The notes below the pieces were generated by a model. The model searched no databases. It saw nothing but the letters and a program-made list of their open reading frames with translations, and was not told the origin of the DNA. A stretch of 64,000 nucleotides of DNA, taken from the NCBI GenBank assembly GCA_964478235.1, contig CAYZGX010000003.1, forward strand, positions 1 through 64,000, in the 5' to 3' direction. Below, one piece after another: positions 7,708 through 16,938 of the stretch. Each line of letters starts with the position of its first letter. Position 1 is the first letter of the stretch. The position numbers were made by a program, and so were the translations under genes. This DNA comes from 2-02-FULL-45-10 sp964478235 (GTDB taxonomy: Bacteria > Patescibacteriota > Patescibacteriia > Magasanikbacterales > GWA2-37-8).

Positions 7708-10386
7708 GTGTCTCGATCAAAATTACTTATTATTGATGGTAATGCCATCATCCATCGCGCCTATCACGCTATTCCCCCACTCACTCGCAAAGATGGTGTG
7801 ATGGTGAATGCTGTTTACGGCTTTGTCTCCATGCTCTTTAAAGCCATGAATGACCTCAAGCCGACCCATGTAGCCGTTACCTTCGATGTGAAGGGTGGTA
7901 GTAAGGCTCGCTTAGAAAAATTTGCTGACTACAAAGGTACTCGGGTTAAAGCTGATCAAGCGCTCTACGACCAGATTCCTTTGGCGCATGAAGTAATGGA
8001 AGGCTTAGGCCTACCAATTTTTGAGCAAGCTGGATTTGAGGCTGATGACGTTATTGGCACAATTGCTAAACAGGTAGAAAAAAAAGATGACATCGACGTC
8101 TATATTATGACCGGTGATATGGATACACTCCAGCTGGTTGATGACACAATAAAGGTTTACACACTTCGCAAAGGCTTAAGTGATATTATTATTTACGACA
8201 CAGCTGAAGTACACAAGCGTTATGGTTTTGGTCCAGAGCGAGTAGTTGATTATAAAGCCATTCGCGGTGACGAATCTGATAACATTCCAGGTGTACCAGG
8301 TATTGGTGAAAAAGGCGCCACTGATTTGATTCAAAAAGTTGGTAGCTTAGAAGATATTTACAAAAAAATTGATCAGCTCAAAGAGTTGGGAATTAAAGAT
8401 GGTGTTATTAAAAAGTTGGCAGCAGGCAAAGAGAGTGCTTTCATGAGTAAAGAATTAGCGACGATTGATTGTCACGTACCTGATCTCAATTTTTCATTAG
8501 CCAAAACACACATCAAACCCTTTGATCGAGAAAGTATTGTTACTCTATTTAGCCGATTTGAATTTACTAGCCTGCTAAAGCGTTTGCCGGAAACTGCTGG
8601 GTTTGTTGCTGAGCCAGAAAAAAAATCTTCCAAGCGTGCTGCACATAAAGATTTAGTTTTTACCGAGGTAAAAAATAAAAAAGACGTTGCTGAAATTAAA
8701 GATCTTATTAAAAACGAAGGTAGTTTTACAGCCCGAGCGGTGGTATCCGGAGATCTTTTTTCAGGGCAGATTGCTCATTTGGTGGTAGTAATTCAGCATC
8801 ACGCTTTTGCACTTAGTTCTGAGGCAATTACCGCCTTTTTGCCGGTGTTTAGCGAAGAAAAATACACATTGATTGGGCATGATCTAAAGCAGCTCGTCAA
8901 AGCAGTGGAACAAATTGGTAAAACTACAGTCAAAAATAAGTTATTTGACTGCATGATTGCGAGCTATCTATTGAATCCTGGCAATCGCTCTAACGATCCG
9001 GCTAGCATTATTCTCAAAGTCGTTGGTAAAGAATTACCAGCAGGCAGTGGCCAAGAAAGTTTGTTTGGTATTGATGTTCGCGTGGTCGCCCATGAATTAT
9101 ATTTGCTAGCACAAGCATCTTTTGAGCTTAAAAAAGATTTAACCGCTGTAGAAAATATCGGTTTGTTTGAAACACTCGAAATGCCACTCGTGAAGACGTT
9201 GTCGGCGATGGAGTTAGCTGGTGTGGCTGTAGACACCGCCATGCTCGCCACTATCTCTAAAAACGTGGCAACACAGGTGGCAAAATGTACAAAAACAATT
9301 TATGAAGAAGCTGGTGAAGAGTTTAATATTGCTTCCCCACTGCAACTTCGTGAAGTGTTGTTTGATCGTATGGCCATTCCAACCTTTGGTATTAAAAAAG
9401 GTAAGACTGGGCTCTCCACTTCAGCTGACGAGCTCGAAAAATTACGCGGACAGCATCCGATTATTGACTCTATTCTAGAATTTCGCGAACTCACCAAATT
9501 ACAAAATACCTATATTGATGTTTTGCCAACCTTGATCAATAAAACCACCGGCCGTATCCACTCCACCTTTAATCAGGCAGTGGCAGCGACTGGTCGGCTA
9601 TCTAGCTCTGATCCAAATTTACAAAATATTCCGATTCGCACCGCTCTTGGTAAAGAAATTCGTAACACCTTTATTGCGGAAAAAGGTTATTCACTGATTA
9701 GCGCCGATTATTCGCAAATTGAACTTCGTATTGTGGCTTCGCTCGCTAAAGATGCCAAAATGATGGCTATTTTTGAGAAAGATGAAGACATTCACCAAGC
9801 CACTGCGGCCGCCATTCACGGTGTTCCGCTCAGTGAAGTAACCAAAGATATGCGTCGTTCAGCCAAAGAAGTAAACTTCGGGGTGCTCTATGGCATGGGG
9901 GCGCACGGCTTGTCATGGAGAGCGCAGATTCCACACGCTCAGGCACAAGCTTTTATTACCAAGTACTTCGAAGAGTTTAGTGGAGTGCGTCAGTACATGG
10001 ATTCCACCCTCGCCTTTACCAAAAAAGAAGGCTACTGTGAAACATTATTCGGCCGTCGTCGCTATATTCCAGAGCTCAACTCATCTAATTATCAATTACG
10101 TGGTTCGGCAGAGCGTATGGCCATCAATCATCCAGTGCAAGGGACAGCGGCTGATCTGATGAAGATGGCGATGAACAAGGTGTATCAGGAAATGAGTCAA
10201 AAATACTCAACTGATGAGGTAAAAGTTACCCTGCAAGTGCACGACGAATTGGTATTGGAAGTCAAAGAAGCCTTAGTCGACGAAGTTATGGCAAAAGTGA
10301 AAAAAACAATGGAGGAAGTAGTCACACTTCGTGTGCCAGTGAAAGTAGAAATTGGTGCAGGTAAGCGTTGGGGCGAAATTAAATAA
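7708..10386 (+). CDS. polA: DNA polymerase I
   Basis: Repair and Okazaki-fragment polymerase, about 892 residues. The 5'-3' exonuclease domain is complete (LLIIDGNAIIHRAYHA; GFEADDVIGTIA; MTGDMDTLQLV; IRGDESDNIPGVPGIG). The middle 3'-5' exonuclease fold is recognisable (IGHDLKQLVKAV, DCMIASYLLNP) but the first motif reads FTARAVVSGD instead of DxE, so proofreading is probably lost. The polymerase domain is intact (DPNLQNIPIRT, DYSQIELRI, RRSAKEVNFGVLYGM, VHDELVLEV). The start is GTG (VSRSKLLIIDGN), because the nearest upstream ATG lies inside the promoter. Confidence 0.95.
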   Translation: MSRSKLLIIDGNAIIHRAYHAIPPLTRKDGVMVNAVYGFVSMLFKAMNDLKPTHVAVTFDVKGGSKARLEKFADYKGTRVKADQALYDQIPLAHEVMEGLGLPIFEQAGFEADDVIGTIAKQVEKKDDIDVYIMTGDMDTLQLVDDTIKVYTLRKGLSDIIIYDTAEVHKRYGFGPERVVDYKAIRGDESDNIPGVPGIGEKGATDLIQKVGSLEDIYKKIDQLKELGIKDGVIKKLAAGKESAFMSKELATIDCHVPDLNFSLAKTHIKPFDRESIVTLFSRFEFTSLLKRLPETAGFVAEPEKKSSKRAAHKDLVFTEVKNKKDVAEIKDLIKNEGSFTARAVVSGDLFSGQIAHLVVVIQHHAFALSSEAITAFLPVFSEEKYTLIGHDLKQLVKAVEQIGKTTVKNKLFDCMIASYLLNPGNRSNDPASIILKVVGKELPAGSGQESLFGIDVRVVAHELYLLAQASFELKKDLTAVENIGLFETLEMPLVKTLSAMELAGVAVDTAMLATISKNVATQVAKCTKTIYEEAGEEFNIASPLQLREVLFDRMAIPTFGIKKGKTGLSTSADELEKLRGQHPIIDSILEFRELTKLQNTYIDVLPTLINKTTGRIHSTFNQAVAATGRLSSSDPNLQNIPIRTALGKEIRNTFIAEKGYSLISADYSQIELRIVASLAKDAKMMAIFEKDEDIHQATAAAIHGVPLSEVTKDMRRSAKEVNFGVLYGMGAHGLSWRAQIPHAQAQAFITKYFEEFSGVRQYMDSTLAFTKKEGYCETLFGRRRYIPELNSSNYQLRGSAERMAINHPVQGTAADLMKMAMNKVYQEMSQKYSTDEVKVTLQVHDELVLEVKEALVDEVMAKVKKTMEEVVTLRVPVKVEIGAGKRWGEIK

Positions 10387-10395
10387 AAAGTAATA

Positions 10396-10427
10396 AAAAA
10401 ATAAGGCTTAGTAGCCTTATTTTTTTG
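10396..10427. terminator. Bidirectional terminator between polA and the 142-aa gene
   Basis: AAATAAGGCT-TAGT-AGCCTTATTTTTTT, T-rich on both strands. It overlaps the stop codon of the minus-strand gene. Confidence 0.85.
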
Positions 10428-10845
10428 TTGTTTCCAAAGGTTCGTCGCCTTCAATAGCTGCCAGGCGAGCTTCGGGATCAAAGCCGAGCAACTTATCGCG
10501 GCGGATTTTTTCTGGGTCTTCCACCAAGAGTTCGCTATTGAGCGAGAGTGATTCATCGCCTTCAATATCTCGCAGGTTTTCTTCAGCTATTTCATCATCA
10601 AGCGCCTGCTCGTAAAAAACACTTTGTTCAGTTCGGGGGCGAGGTGTCGGTCTTTTTTCAATTTTAAAAGAAGTAGTGACCTCATCGTGTGGCAAAGCGT
10701 GCACCACTTGATTGGTAAGTTTGGTTAATTCACGCGACTCACCAGTAAACTGTTCGACATTTTCCGGGGCAACAGGTAGGCCGGTCTCTTTGTCGATAAG
10801 TGTTGTTTTTGGAAGGTCAAAACCCTCTGGTTTTTTTGGTGACAT
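10417..10845 (-). CDS. Hypothetical acidic, disordered protein (142 aa)
   Basis: I recognise no family. The product (MSPKKPEGFDLPKTTLIDKE...) is rich in Glu/Asp and Pro, has no membrane segment, no Cys and no clear fold. It begins 1 nt before the stop of the acetolactate-synthase-like gene, so it is the last gene of the aldehyde dehydrogenase/TPP enzyme operon. No metabolic role can be read from the sequence. Confidence 0.72.
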   Translation of the reverse strand: MSPKKPEGFDLPKTTLIDKETGLPVAPENVEQFTGESRELTKLTNQVVHALPHDEVTTSFKIEKRPTPRPRTEQSVFYEQALDDEIAEENLRDIEGDESLSLNSELLVEDPEKIRRDKLLGFDPEARLAAIEGDEPLETTKK

Positions 10846-10846
10846 A

Positions 10847-12478
10847 TTATAATCCCTTTAGTTCCTCATTAAAAACAGTGATATTTTCTGAATAATCAAT
10901 TGGGCAATCAATAATTGTTGGTCGACCACTGGCAAAGGCTGTAGCTAGTTTAGTTTTGAGGTCGTCAGCTGAGGTGACGCGAAGCCCGAGCGCCCCATAA
11001 CTCTCGGCATATTTTACAAAGTCAGGGTTAGCAAGGCTCATACCAAACGACGGTAGCCCCATATTCTTTTGTTTCCAATCAATAAAGCCGTAGGCATTGT
11101 CATTCACAACCAAGACCACGACGGGAATATTTTCTTTCACACAAGTGATGAGCTCTTGTGAATTCATCATAAAACCACCATCACCACACACTGCTAGCAC
11201 TTTTTTGTCGGGGTTAAGGAGCTTGGCTGTCATAGCGCTTGGCAGGCCAGCGCCCATAGTAGCCAAGGTATTATCTAACAAAAGCGTGTTTGGCGCAAAA
11301 GTGCGATACTGACGAGCGAACCAGAGCTTGTAGATACCGTTATCAAGCGTGACAATATCTTCACGACCCATACTTGAGCGAACGTCAGAGACAATCCGCT
11401 GTGGAATAAGTGGAAACGCTCCACTGTCGGCTTTTTGAGCATGTTTTTGCACTAACAGTTCGCGCAGCATAGCAAACGGTGCAGTATCAAAGGTGATGCC
11501 GCGCAGTTTTTCTTGGAGCGCCCACAGGGTATGTGAAATATCCCCTACTACTTGGAAAACTGGTAAGTAGAATTCATCGGGTTTGACCGGCCCAAAATCA
11601 ATATGCAGAATTTTTTTATCTTTATTTTTATTCCAGACGTAGGGCGGGTGTTCGTTGGTGCTGTAGCCAACGGTGATAATTAAATCACTATCATCAATTG
11701 CTTTGTTAATATAATCGCGACGATGCATGCCGAGCGAAAAAAGTGATTGTGGATCATCATCAGGCAAGACACCCTTACCAAGCTGGGTGCCAATGACAAA
11801 TAAGCCAGTCTGATGAACTAAAGCACGCAGTTGGTTGGTCACCAGTTTGCGATTACCACCGCTCGAGACAATAATAATCGGACGCTGTGCTTGCGAAATA
11901 ATGTCAGCAGCTTGGCGAATGGCTTTTTCATCAGCCACTGGGCGACGGTTGGGTAATGTTTCTATATCGTGGGTTTCTTCAAACTCGGTGCCAGCAATAT
12001 CTTCGGGGATTTCAATGTGTACTGCCCCCGGTCGCTCTTCGGAAGCGATAGTGATGGCGTTGTGAGCGGCTTTGCTCATAGATCGAGGGGTCGGGACGCT
12101 CTCTGTCCATTTAGTAATCGGGCGCATGACCCCAACAATATCGACAATCTGAAATTGCGCCTGCCAATTTTCAAGCAAAGCTTTCTGGCCAGTAATAGCA
12201 ATAAGTGGCATGCCACCAAGCTGGGCATAAGCCACGCCAGTTACCAGATTGAGCGCTCCGGGGCCAAGGGTGGCGAGACAAACACCTGGTTTGCCGGTGA
12301 GGCGGCCATAGGTCGCGGCCATAAAAGCTGCCGACTGCTCATGGCGAGTGACAATAAGTTTTATTTTTGATTTGCGTAGCGCCTCTAAGAAATCTAAATT
12401 TTCTTCACCGGGCAAAGCAAAACAATATTCAATCCCCTTTTGTTCTAAAATCTTTACGAAAATATCCGAAGTTGTCAT
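10847..12478 (-). CDS. Acetolactate synthase-like thiamine-diphosphate enzyme
   Basis: Member of the TPP-dependent decarboxylase/ligase family closest in appearance to acetolactate synthase large subunits. 543 residues: N-terminal PYR domain with catalytic Glu in RHEQSAAFMA and LATLGPGALNLVTGVAYA, central domain, and C-terminal PP domain with the TPP/Mg motif GDGGFMMNSQELIT...NDNAYG. Expected reaction: two pyruvate to 2-acetolactate plus CO2. No regulatory small subunit and no other branched-chain genes are nearby, which suits a catabolic (AlsS-like) or other pyruvate role. It follows the aldehyde dehydrogenase by 5 nt. Exact substrate is uncertain. Confidence 0.82.
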   Translation of the reverse strand: MTTSDIFVKILEQKGIEYCFALPGEENLDFLEALRKSKIKLIVTRHEQSAAFMAATYGRLTGKPGVCLATLGPGALNLVTGVAYAQLGGMPLIAITGQKALLENWQAQFQIVDIVGVMRPITKWTESVPTPRSMSKAAHNAITIASEERPGAVHIEIPEDIAGTEFEETHDIETLPNRRPVADEKAIRQAADIISQAQRPIIIVSSGGNRKLVTNQLRALVHQTGLFVIGTQLGKGVLPDDDPQSLFSLGMHRRDYINKAIDDSDLIITVGYSTNEHPPYVWNKNKDKKILHIDFGPVKPDEFYLPVFQVVGDISHTLWALQEKLRGITFDTAPFAMLRELLVQKHAQKADSGAFPLIPQRIVSDVRSSMGREDIVTLDNGIYKLWFARQYRTFAPNTLLLDNTLATMGAGLPSAMTAKLLNPDKKVLAVCGDGGFMMNSQELITCVKENIPVVVLVVNDNAYGFIDWKQKNMGLPSFGMSLANPDFVKYAESYGALGLRVTSADDLKTKLATAFASGRPTIIDCPIDYSENITVFNEELKGL

Positions 12479-12483
12479 ACACT

Positions 12484-13914
12484 TTAAAAATCTTTATTCA
12501 CCACCAACACTTTAAGCTCGGTCATGTCTTCTATCGCATAGCGCACGCCTTCGCGGCCAAGCCCAGAATCTTTCACTCCACCATAAGGCATGTGGTCAGC
12601 TCGATAACTTGAAGCGTTATTTATCACCACACCACCAACCTCTAAATGCTCAAAGGCATAATAGATTTCTTCAGCGGTATTGGTGAAAATGCCACACTGA
12701 AGACCAAAAGTTGAAGTATTTACTTTGGCGACAGCATCTTTGAAGTCGGTGTACGATTCTACCACTACAATTGGCGCAAAGGCTTCTTCGGCGCACACCT
12801 GCATATCGCTCGTGGTGCCAGTGAGAATGGTTGGGCTGTAGCCAGTTCTAGCCACTCGCTGACCGCCATAGATAATTTTAGCTCCCTCAGAGAGTGCATC
12901 TTTGACCCAAGCATCGATACGATCGGTGTTGGCGACATCAATCATGCTTGAGAACATCGTACCTTCAGTTAGCGGATCGTCATAGACAAATTTTTTAGCC
13001 TCTTCAACGAGACCGGCCAAGAAAACATCTTTTATTTTTTCATGGACATAGATACGCTGCGTGTGGACACAGCTCTGCCCACTCTGCCCAAAGGCAGCCG
13101 TGCCAATTTTTTTAAATACCTTTGCTAAATTAGCTGTTGGGGTGATGATTACAGCAGCATTACCACCAAGCTCAAGTACTACTTTTTTCTTGCCAGCGCG
13201 GGCTTTCATCGCCCAGCCAACATGAGGCGATCCGGTGAAGGTGAGAAGTTTAAAACGATCATCAGTGACAAGCTGGTCACCCACTTCACGATCCATCGGA
13301 AGAATGGAAACGGCCCCTTTTGGTAATGTAGTTTCGGCGATTAATTCAGCGAGGAGGAGGGCGGATAATGGTGTTTTGGAAGCAGGTTTTAGAATGATTG
13401 GACAACCAACAGCAATCGCTGGGGCAAGCTTATGAGCCACTAAATTGAGTGGAAAATTAAAAGGGGCAATAGCCGAGACGAGGCCAACGGGAAAGCGGCG
13501 TACAGTCGCTTCATGGTTGGCGCTACTTGGAGCTCTATCTAGTGCCAACCATTCGCCGTTTATGCGTTTTGCTTCTTCGGCTCCGTCGGTAAAGGTTTGA
13601 ATAGCTCGGTCTACCTCTAAGCGACCAAAAAAGAGTGGTTTGCCAGCTTCAATCGCCATGATTTCAGCAAACTCTTCTTTGCGAGCAGATAATCCACGAG
13701 CAATATGGAGTAAAGCTTCAGCTCGAATATGCACCGGGAGGGCGCGAAGCTCAGCTTCAATCGCTTGTGCCGCGAGAATAGCCTGTTCAAGCTGATCTTT
13801 GGTTGCTAAAAAGCTTTCAGCCTCAACCTGGTTGGTGTAGGGGCTAATAATTGGTAGTGGTGTCGGAGTTTCTACAAAATTTCCAGCCAGAAAAATAGGA
13901 TAAGAGGCTTTCAT
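12484..13914 (-). CDS. NAD(P)-dependent aldehyde dehydrogenase
   Basis: Oxidises an aldehyde to the acid. 476 residues, normal ALDH length. Visible: NAD-binding PFNFPLNLVAHKLAPAIAVGCPIILKPA, the general base Glu in LELGGNAAV, the nucleophile Cys in FGQSGQSCVHTQRIYV, and the late EEAFAPIVVV motif. The overall pattern resembles the lactaldehyde/non-phosphorylating glyceraldehyde-3-phosphate/succinate-semialdehyde branch, and I cannot choose among these. It is first gene of an operon with the acetolactate-synthase-like enzyme, which suggests both act in pyruvate or C3/C4 aldehyde handling. Confidence 0.9.
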   Translation of the reverse strand: MKASYPIFLAGNFVETPTPLPIISPYTNQVEAESFLATKDQLEQAILAAQAIEAELRALPVHIRAEALLHIARGLSARKEEFAEIMAIEAGKPLFFGRLEVDRAIQTFTDGAEEAKRINGEWLALDRAPSSANHEATVRRFPVGLVSAIAPFNFPLNLVAHKLAPAIAVGCPIILKPASKTPLSALLLAELIAETTLPKGAVSILPMDREVGDQLVTDDRFKLLTFTGSPHVGWAMKARAGKKKVVLELGGNAAVIITPTANLAKVFKKIGTAAFGQSGQSCVHTQRIYVHEKIKDVFLAGLVEEAKKFVYDDPLTEGTMFSSMIDVANTDRIDAWVKDALSEGAKIIYGGQRVARTGYSPTILTGTTSDMQVCAEEAFAPIVVVESYTDFKDAVAKVNTSTFGLQCGIFTNTAEEIYYAFEHLEVGGVVINNASSYRADHMPYGGVKDSGLGREGVRYAIEDMTELKVLVVNKDF

Positions 13915-13996
13915 ACGGATAAGGTAAAAGTAAAGAGAGTGTAAAGCCTATCTTAGCCCCTCGCCGAGCCTTTGTCTAGCACACTGCCTAAACAAA

Positions 13997-14023
13997 AAAC
14001 CGATCGCCTGAAGCGACCGGTTT
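13997..14023 (-). terminator. Terminator of the DoxX gene
   Basis: AAACCG-TCGC/GCGA-CGGTTT stem with one mismatch, followed on the minus strand by a T-rich tail, 16 nt past the DoxX stop. Confidence 0.8.
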
Positions 14024-14038
14024 GAACTAAGAGATAGT

Positions 14039-14530
14039 TTATTTCTTTTCACAACCACCACAACCGCCACTGCCACAGCAATCATCTTTTTTTGCTTCTT
14101 CTGAAACAGCTTTACAGCGTTTACAGCAACATTCACAGTCGAGTACGCGCCAAGCGCCAGCTCCACCAGTAGCGATAGAGAGAAGGCCTCCAAGAGCTAA
14201 GACAGGAACAAATAAACCAGTCAAAGGTCCTTTGAGGTGAGCGATAAAGATGGCTACAAGCATGATAATTGCCAAGACACCAGCTGCATAGCGAGCAAAG
14301 AGGCCGAGAGCGACCATAATACCGCCAGCTAATTCAAGACCGCCGATGAGGTAGGCCCAGAGTTCACCGCCACCAGGAAGACCCATGCTGCCAAACATGC
14401 CAGCAGTCATCGCATGTCCAGCGGTGAGCTTCATCCAGCCAGCGTAGATAAATACAAAAGCCAAAGCTAAACGAAGAGCTAAGAGGCCAGCAGCCTTTAC
14501 TCGGCCACTGTTACATCCTTCTTTACACAT
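14039..14530 (-). CDS. DoxX-family membrane protein with Cys-rich tail
   Basis: Four-helix DoxX-type integral membrane protein (163 aa): RLALAFVFIYAGWMKL in helix 1, GLELAGGIMVALGL, and two more hydrophobic helices. DoxX proteins are linked to thiol/quinone redox in other bacteria. The odd part is the ends: an N-terminal MCKEGC and a C-terminal tail with CECCCKRC and CCGSGGCGGC, giving eleven Cys outside the membrane core. That looks like a metal-binding or redox tail. It lies downstream of the NDH-2-like gene on the same strand (about 46 nt), hinting at a joint role in electron transfer. Confidence 0.85.
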   Translation of the reverse strand: MCKEGCNSGRVKAAGLLALRLALAFVFIYAGWMKLTAGHAMTAGMFGSMGLPGGGELWAYLIGGLELAGGIMVALGLFARYAAGVLAIIMLVAIFIAHLKGPLTGLFVPVLALGGLLSIATGGAGAWRVLDCECCCKRCKAVSEEAKKDDCCGSGGCGGCEKK

Positions 14531-14576
14531 AGTGTAGTAATTTATAGTTAATTAAAGGGCGAGCGTTACAAACTCG

Positions 14577-15806
14577 CTATTTTTTTTCTAAAGCAATTAT
14601 ATAGCCAAATCCAAAGAGGTGCAAGGTCCAATCAATAATGAGGGTAATTTTTCGGACAATACCAGGTATAAACAATAGATAGACAGTGCGGCGGATCCAC
14701 CAAGCGAACAGCCCTTCAAACACAAAGCCGTATAAGACAGCGATAGCATAGCGGTCGCCAATCGGCATAAGTGTGCCGGCAGATTTAAAAATAAACGGTT
14801 TGAGGCGTGTTTGGCGAATACTCGCTACAATATGGCGAGCTACATAGAGGCCTTGATGATGAGCGACTTCGCCCAGTTGCGGATAGGGGCGTTCTGCTCC
14901 TGGAGCTTGAGCCAAAGCGACATCGCCGACACCGTAAAGAGTGGAAAAAGCAGTGTGCTGGAGAAAATCATTGACGCGAATACGGCCTTTTTCGCAAACT
15001 TCTTCGGGTAAAATAGTGCTAGCGGTATTTCCAATGCCGGTACACCAAAAAGTAATATCACTTGGCAATGTTTCTCCAGTACCAAGCAATACTTCTTTTT
15101 CGCGAACCTCTTTAACAGCTGTGCCGGTTCGAACAGTAATCTGCAAACGCTGTAATTTCTTTAAAACTTTTTGTTGAGCTTTAACTGGTAGGACGCCAGC
15201 TACCGCTGGAGATGATTCAACTACGGTAAGAGTGATAGCAGTTGTTGGAAATAATTTTTTAAGAGCATGTTCGCGCAAAAAAGCGAGCTGACCCACGACT
15301 TCGACCCCGGTGTAGCCACCACCGACCACAGTTAGGTGAAGCTTTTTAGGTTGTTTTTCTAAATGTTTAATGATTCTTTCGCGAAAATGCATGGCTTGAG
15401 TGAGGGTGCGGACAGTTTCAGCATAGGTGTCGGCTCCAGGAACGCCAAAAAAATTCAAACCACTACCAATCGCCATAACACAGTAGTCGTAGGTGATAGT
15501 TCCTTCAGAGGTGGTGAGAGTTTTTGTTTTTGGATCAAGGGCTGTAATGGAAGCTTTAAGAAAACGATGAGGAGTGTTGTAAGTGAGCTCACGAAGTGGG
15601 ACGGTCGCGTGAGATGGTAAAACCGAACCAGTTGCTACCTCATGAAGGAGTGGGGTAAAAGTAAAATAATCATTTTCATCAATGATGGTTATGGTTTTAT
15701 GGATACCGTGACGCTTGAACAGTTTGGAAAGTTCGCGAAATGTCTCAAAGCCACCAATACCGGCGCCGAGAATAACGACATCACTGTGTTGTTGAGGTAA
15801 AGACAT
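14577..15806 (-). CDS. Type II NADH dehydrogenase-like flavoprotein
   Basis: FAD-dependent pyridine nucleotide oxidoreductase of the Ndh-2 type, 409 aa. The FAD Rossmann motif is VVILGAGIGGFET; the NAD motif is VVGGGYTGVEVVGQL; a second FAD motif is YGVGDVALAQ. A hydrophobic C-terminus (TVYLLFIPGIVRKIT...LHLFGFGYIIAL) would attach it to the membrane, as in NDH-2, for NADH:quinone electron transfer without proton pumping. The start MSLPQQHSD is set by an extended -10 promoter at 15832-15837. No terminal oxidase is visible in the window, so the acceptor is unknown. Confidence 0.88.
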   Translation of the reverse strand: MSLPQQHSDVVILGAGIGGFETFRELSKLFKRHGIHKTITIIDENDYFTFTPLLHEVATGSVLPSHATVPLRELTYNTPHRFLKASITALDPKTKTLTTSEGTITYDYCVMAIGSGLNFFGVPGADTYAETVRTLTQAMHFRERIIKHLEKQPKKLHLTVVGGGYTGVEVVGQLAFLREHALKKLFPTTAITLTVVESSPAVAGVLPVKAQQKVLKKLQRLQITVRTGTAVKEVREKEVLLGTGETLPSDITFWCTGIGNTASTILPEEVCEKGRIRVNDFLQHTAFSTLYGVGDVALAQAPGAERPYPQLGEVAHHQGLYVARHIVASIRQTRLKPFIFKSAGTLMPIGDRYAIAVLYGFVFEGLFAWWIRRTVYLLFIPGIVRKITLIIDWTLHLFGFGYIIALEKK

Positions 15807-15831
15807 ATAATAAGGAAAAACTAATAGCTTC

Positions 15832-15840
15832 ATTATAGCA
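15832..15840 (-). promoter_or_regulatory. Extended -10 promoter of the NDH-2 gene
   Basis: Minus-strand TGC-TATAAT; the start near 15825 leaves a leader of about 19 nt before the ATG at 15806. Confidence 0.6.
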
Positions 15841-15902
15841 AGCAGAGTATAAAATAGATAGCTAAAGCAGTCTCCTTGTTTTTTGATTTCAAAAAAGGTA
15901 CT

Positions 15903-16889
15903 ATGCCGTTACCAATCTCTATGATTTTATTTCTCTACGGCGAAGATACACTGCGCAGTCAGGTGTATGTACGACAATCTATCGAAAAGTTTCGTCGCGA
16001 GCGTGATCCGCAGGGGTATAATACCGCCCGGCTGGACGCCAAGACTGTTGATGCTGGAAAAATTATGGCCGAAATTACCTCGGCGCCCTTTTTGGCACAA
16101 AAACGAATGGTAGTGATTGAAAATATTGCTTCAACAACTAACAAAGAGCTTATCCGAGCCTTTAGCGAACGGCTAGATGTTGGCATTCCCGACAGTACTA
16201 TTGTTGTTATTTGGCAACATGAGCCGGTTGGTAAGGCTAAAGAATGTAAAGAATTGTTTGAACGCCTAAAAAAAGAAAAATACGCGCAAGAATTTGAAGC
16301 ATTGGCTGGAGAGACGCTCGTTGCCTGGATTAAAAAAGAAGTTGCTACTGCTGGGGGTGCTATTGAGCTAGGCGCTGTGCCAGCTATTGCTGCTCTTGGT
16401 GGAAAAGATATGTGGTTGGTGTCTGGAGTGGTGGCTCAGCTTGCAGCCTATGCCAACGGCCGAATAATTACTGCGTCTGACGTGGCATTGTTTGTTCCTG
16501 AAAAGCTCGACGATAATGTTTTTTCTTTAGTCGAGGCGCTGGTAAGTGGAAATAGGAAAAAAGCCAGCTTATTAATGTTTGAACAACGTCGCTTAGGGCA
16601 AGATGATATGCGCTTATTTAGCTTGATTGCCTGGCAGTTTCGTGTGTTAGTTGCGCTATCTGACGCCATGCTTCACGAGCCAGGTATTCCAAGCGAGGTC
16701 TTGGCTAAACAATTAGAGATTCACCCTTTTGTCGTCAAAAAAAATCTACCGCTCATTAGACGGTTTTCGCCTCAGGCGCTGCTCCGTATTCACAACGAGC
16801 TCGTGGCAATAGATGGCGCCACAAAAAATGGTCGAGCCGATCAAGGACTGCTCCTCGACCGACTAGTGGAAGTGGTGGCTGTAAAATAA
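15903..16889 (+). CDS. holA: DNA polymerase III delta subunit
   Basis: Clamp-loader subunit that opens the beta sliding clamp. 328 residues from MPLPISMILFLYGEDT; the ATG six codons on (MILFLYGEDTLRS) is an equally good start. The N-terminus LYGEDTLRS, the TSAPFLAQKRMVVIENI strand and the C-terminal GRADQGLLLDRLVEV segment are typical of the family, which is weakly conserved elsewhere. It converges on rpsT across a shared terminator. Confidence 0.9.
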   Translation: MPLPISMILFLYGEDTLRSQVYVRQSIEKFRRERDPQGYNTARLDAKTVDAGKIMAEITSAPFLAQKRMVVIENIASTTNKELIRAFSERLDVGIPDSTIVVIWQHEPVGKAKECKELFERLKKEKYAQEFEALAGETLVAWIKKEVATAGGAIELGAVPAIAALGGKDMWLVSGVVAQLAAYANGRIITASDVALFVPEKLDDNVFSLVEALVSGNRKKASLLMFEQRRLGQDDMRLFSLIAWQFRVLVALSDAMLHEPGIPSEVLAKQLEIHPFVVKKNLPLIRRFSPQALLRIHNELVAIDGATKNGRADQGLLLDRLVEVVAVK

Positions 16890-16927
16890 AATATCCCGGC
16901 TGCCTCAAGCAGTCGGGATATTTTTTT
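16888..16927. terminator. Bidirectional terminator between holA and rpsT
   Basis: A 12-bp stem ATATCCCGGCTG/CAGTCGGGATAT flanked by A and T runs on both sides. Confidence 0.88.
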
Positions 16928-16938
16928 GAAGTAACTAG

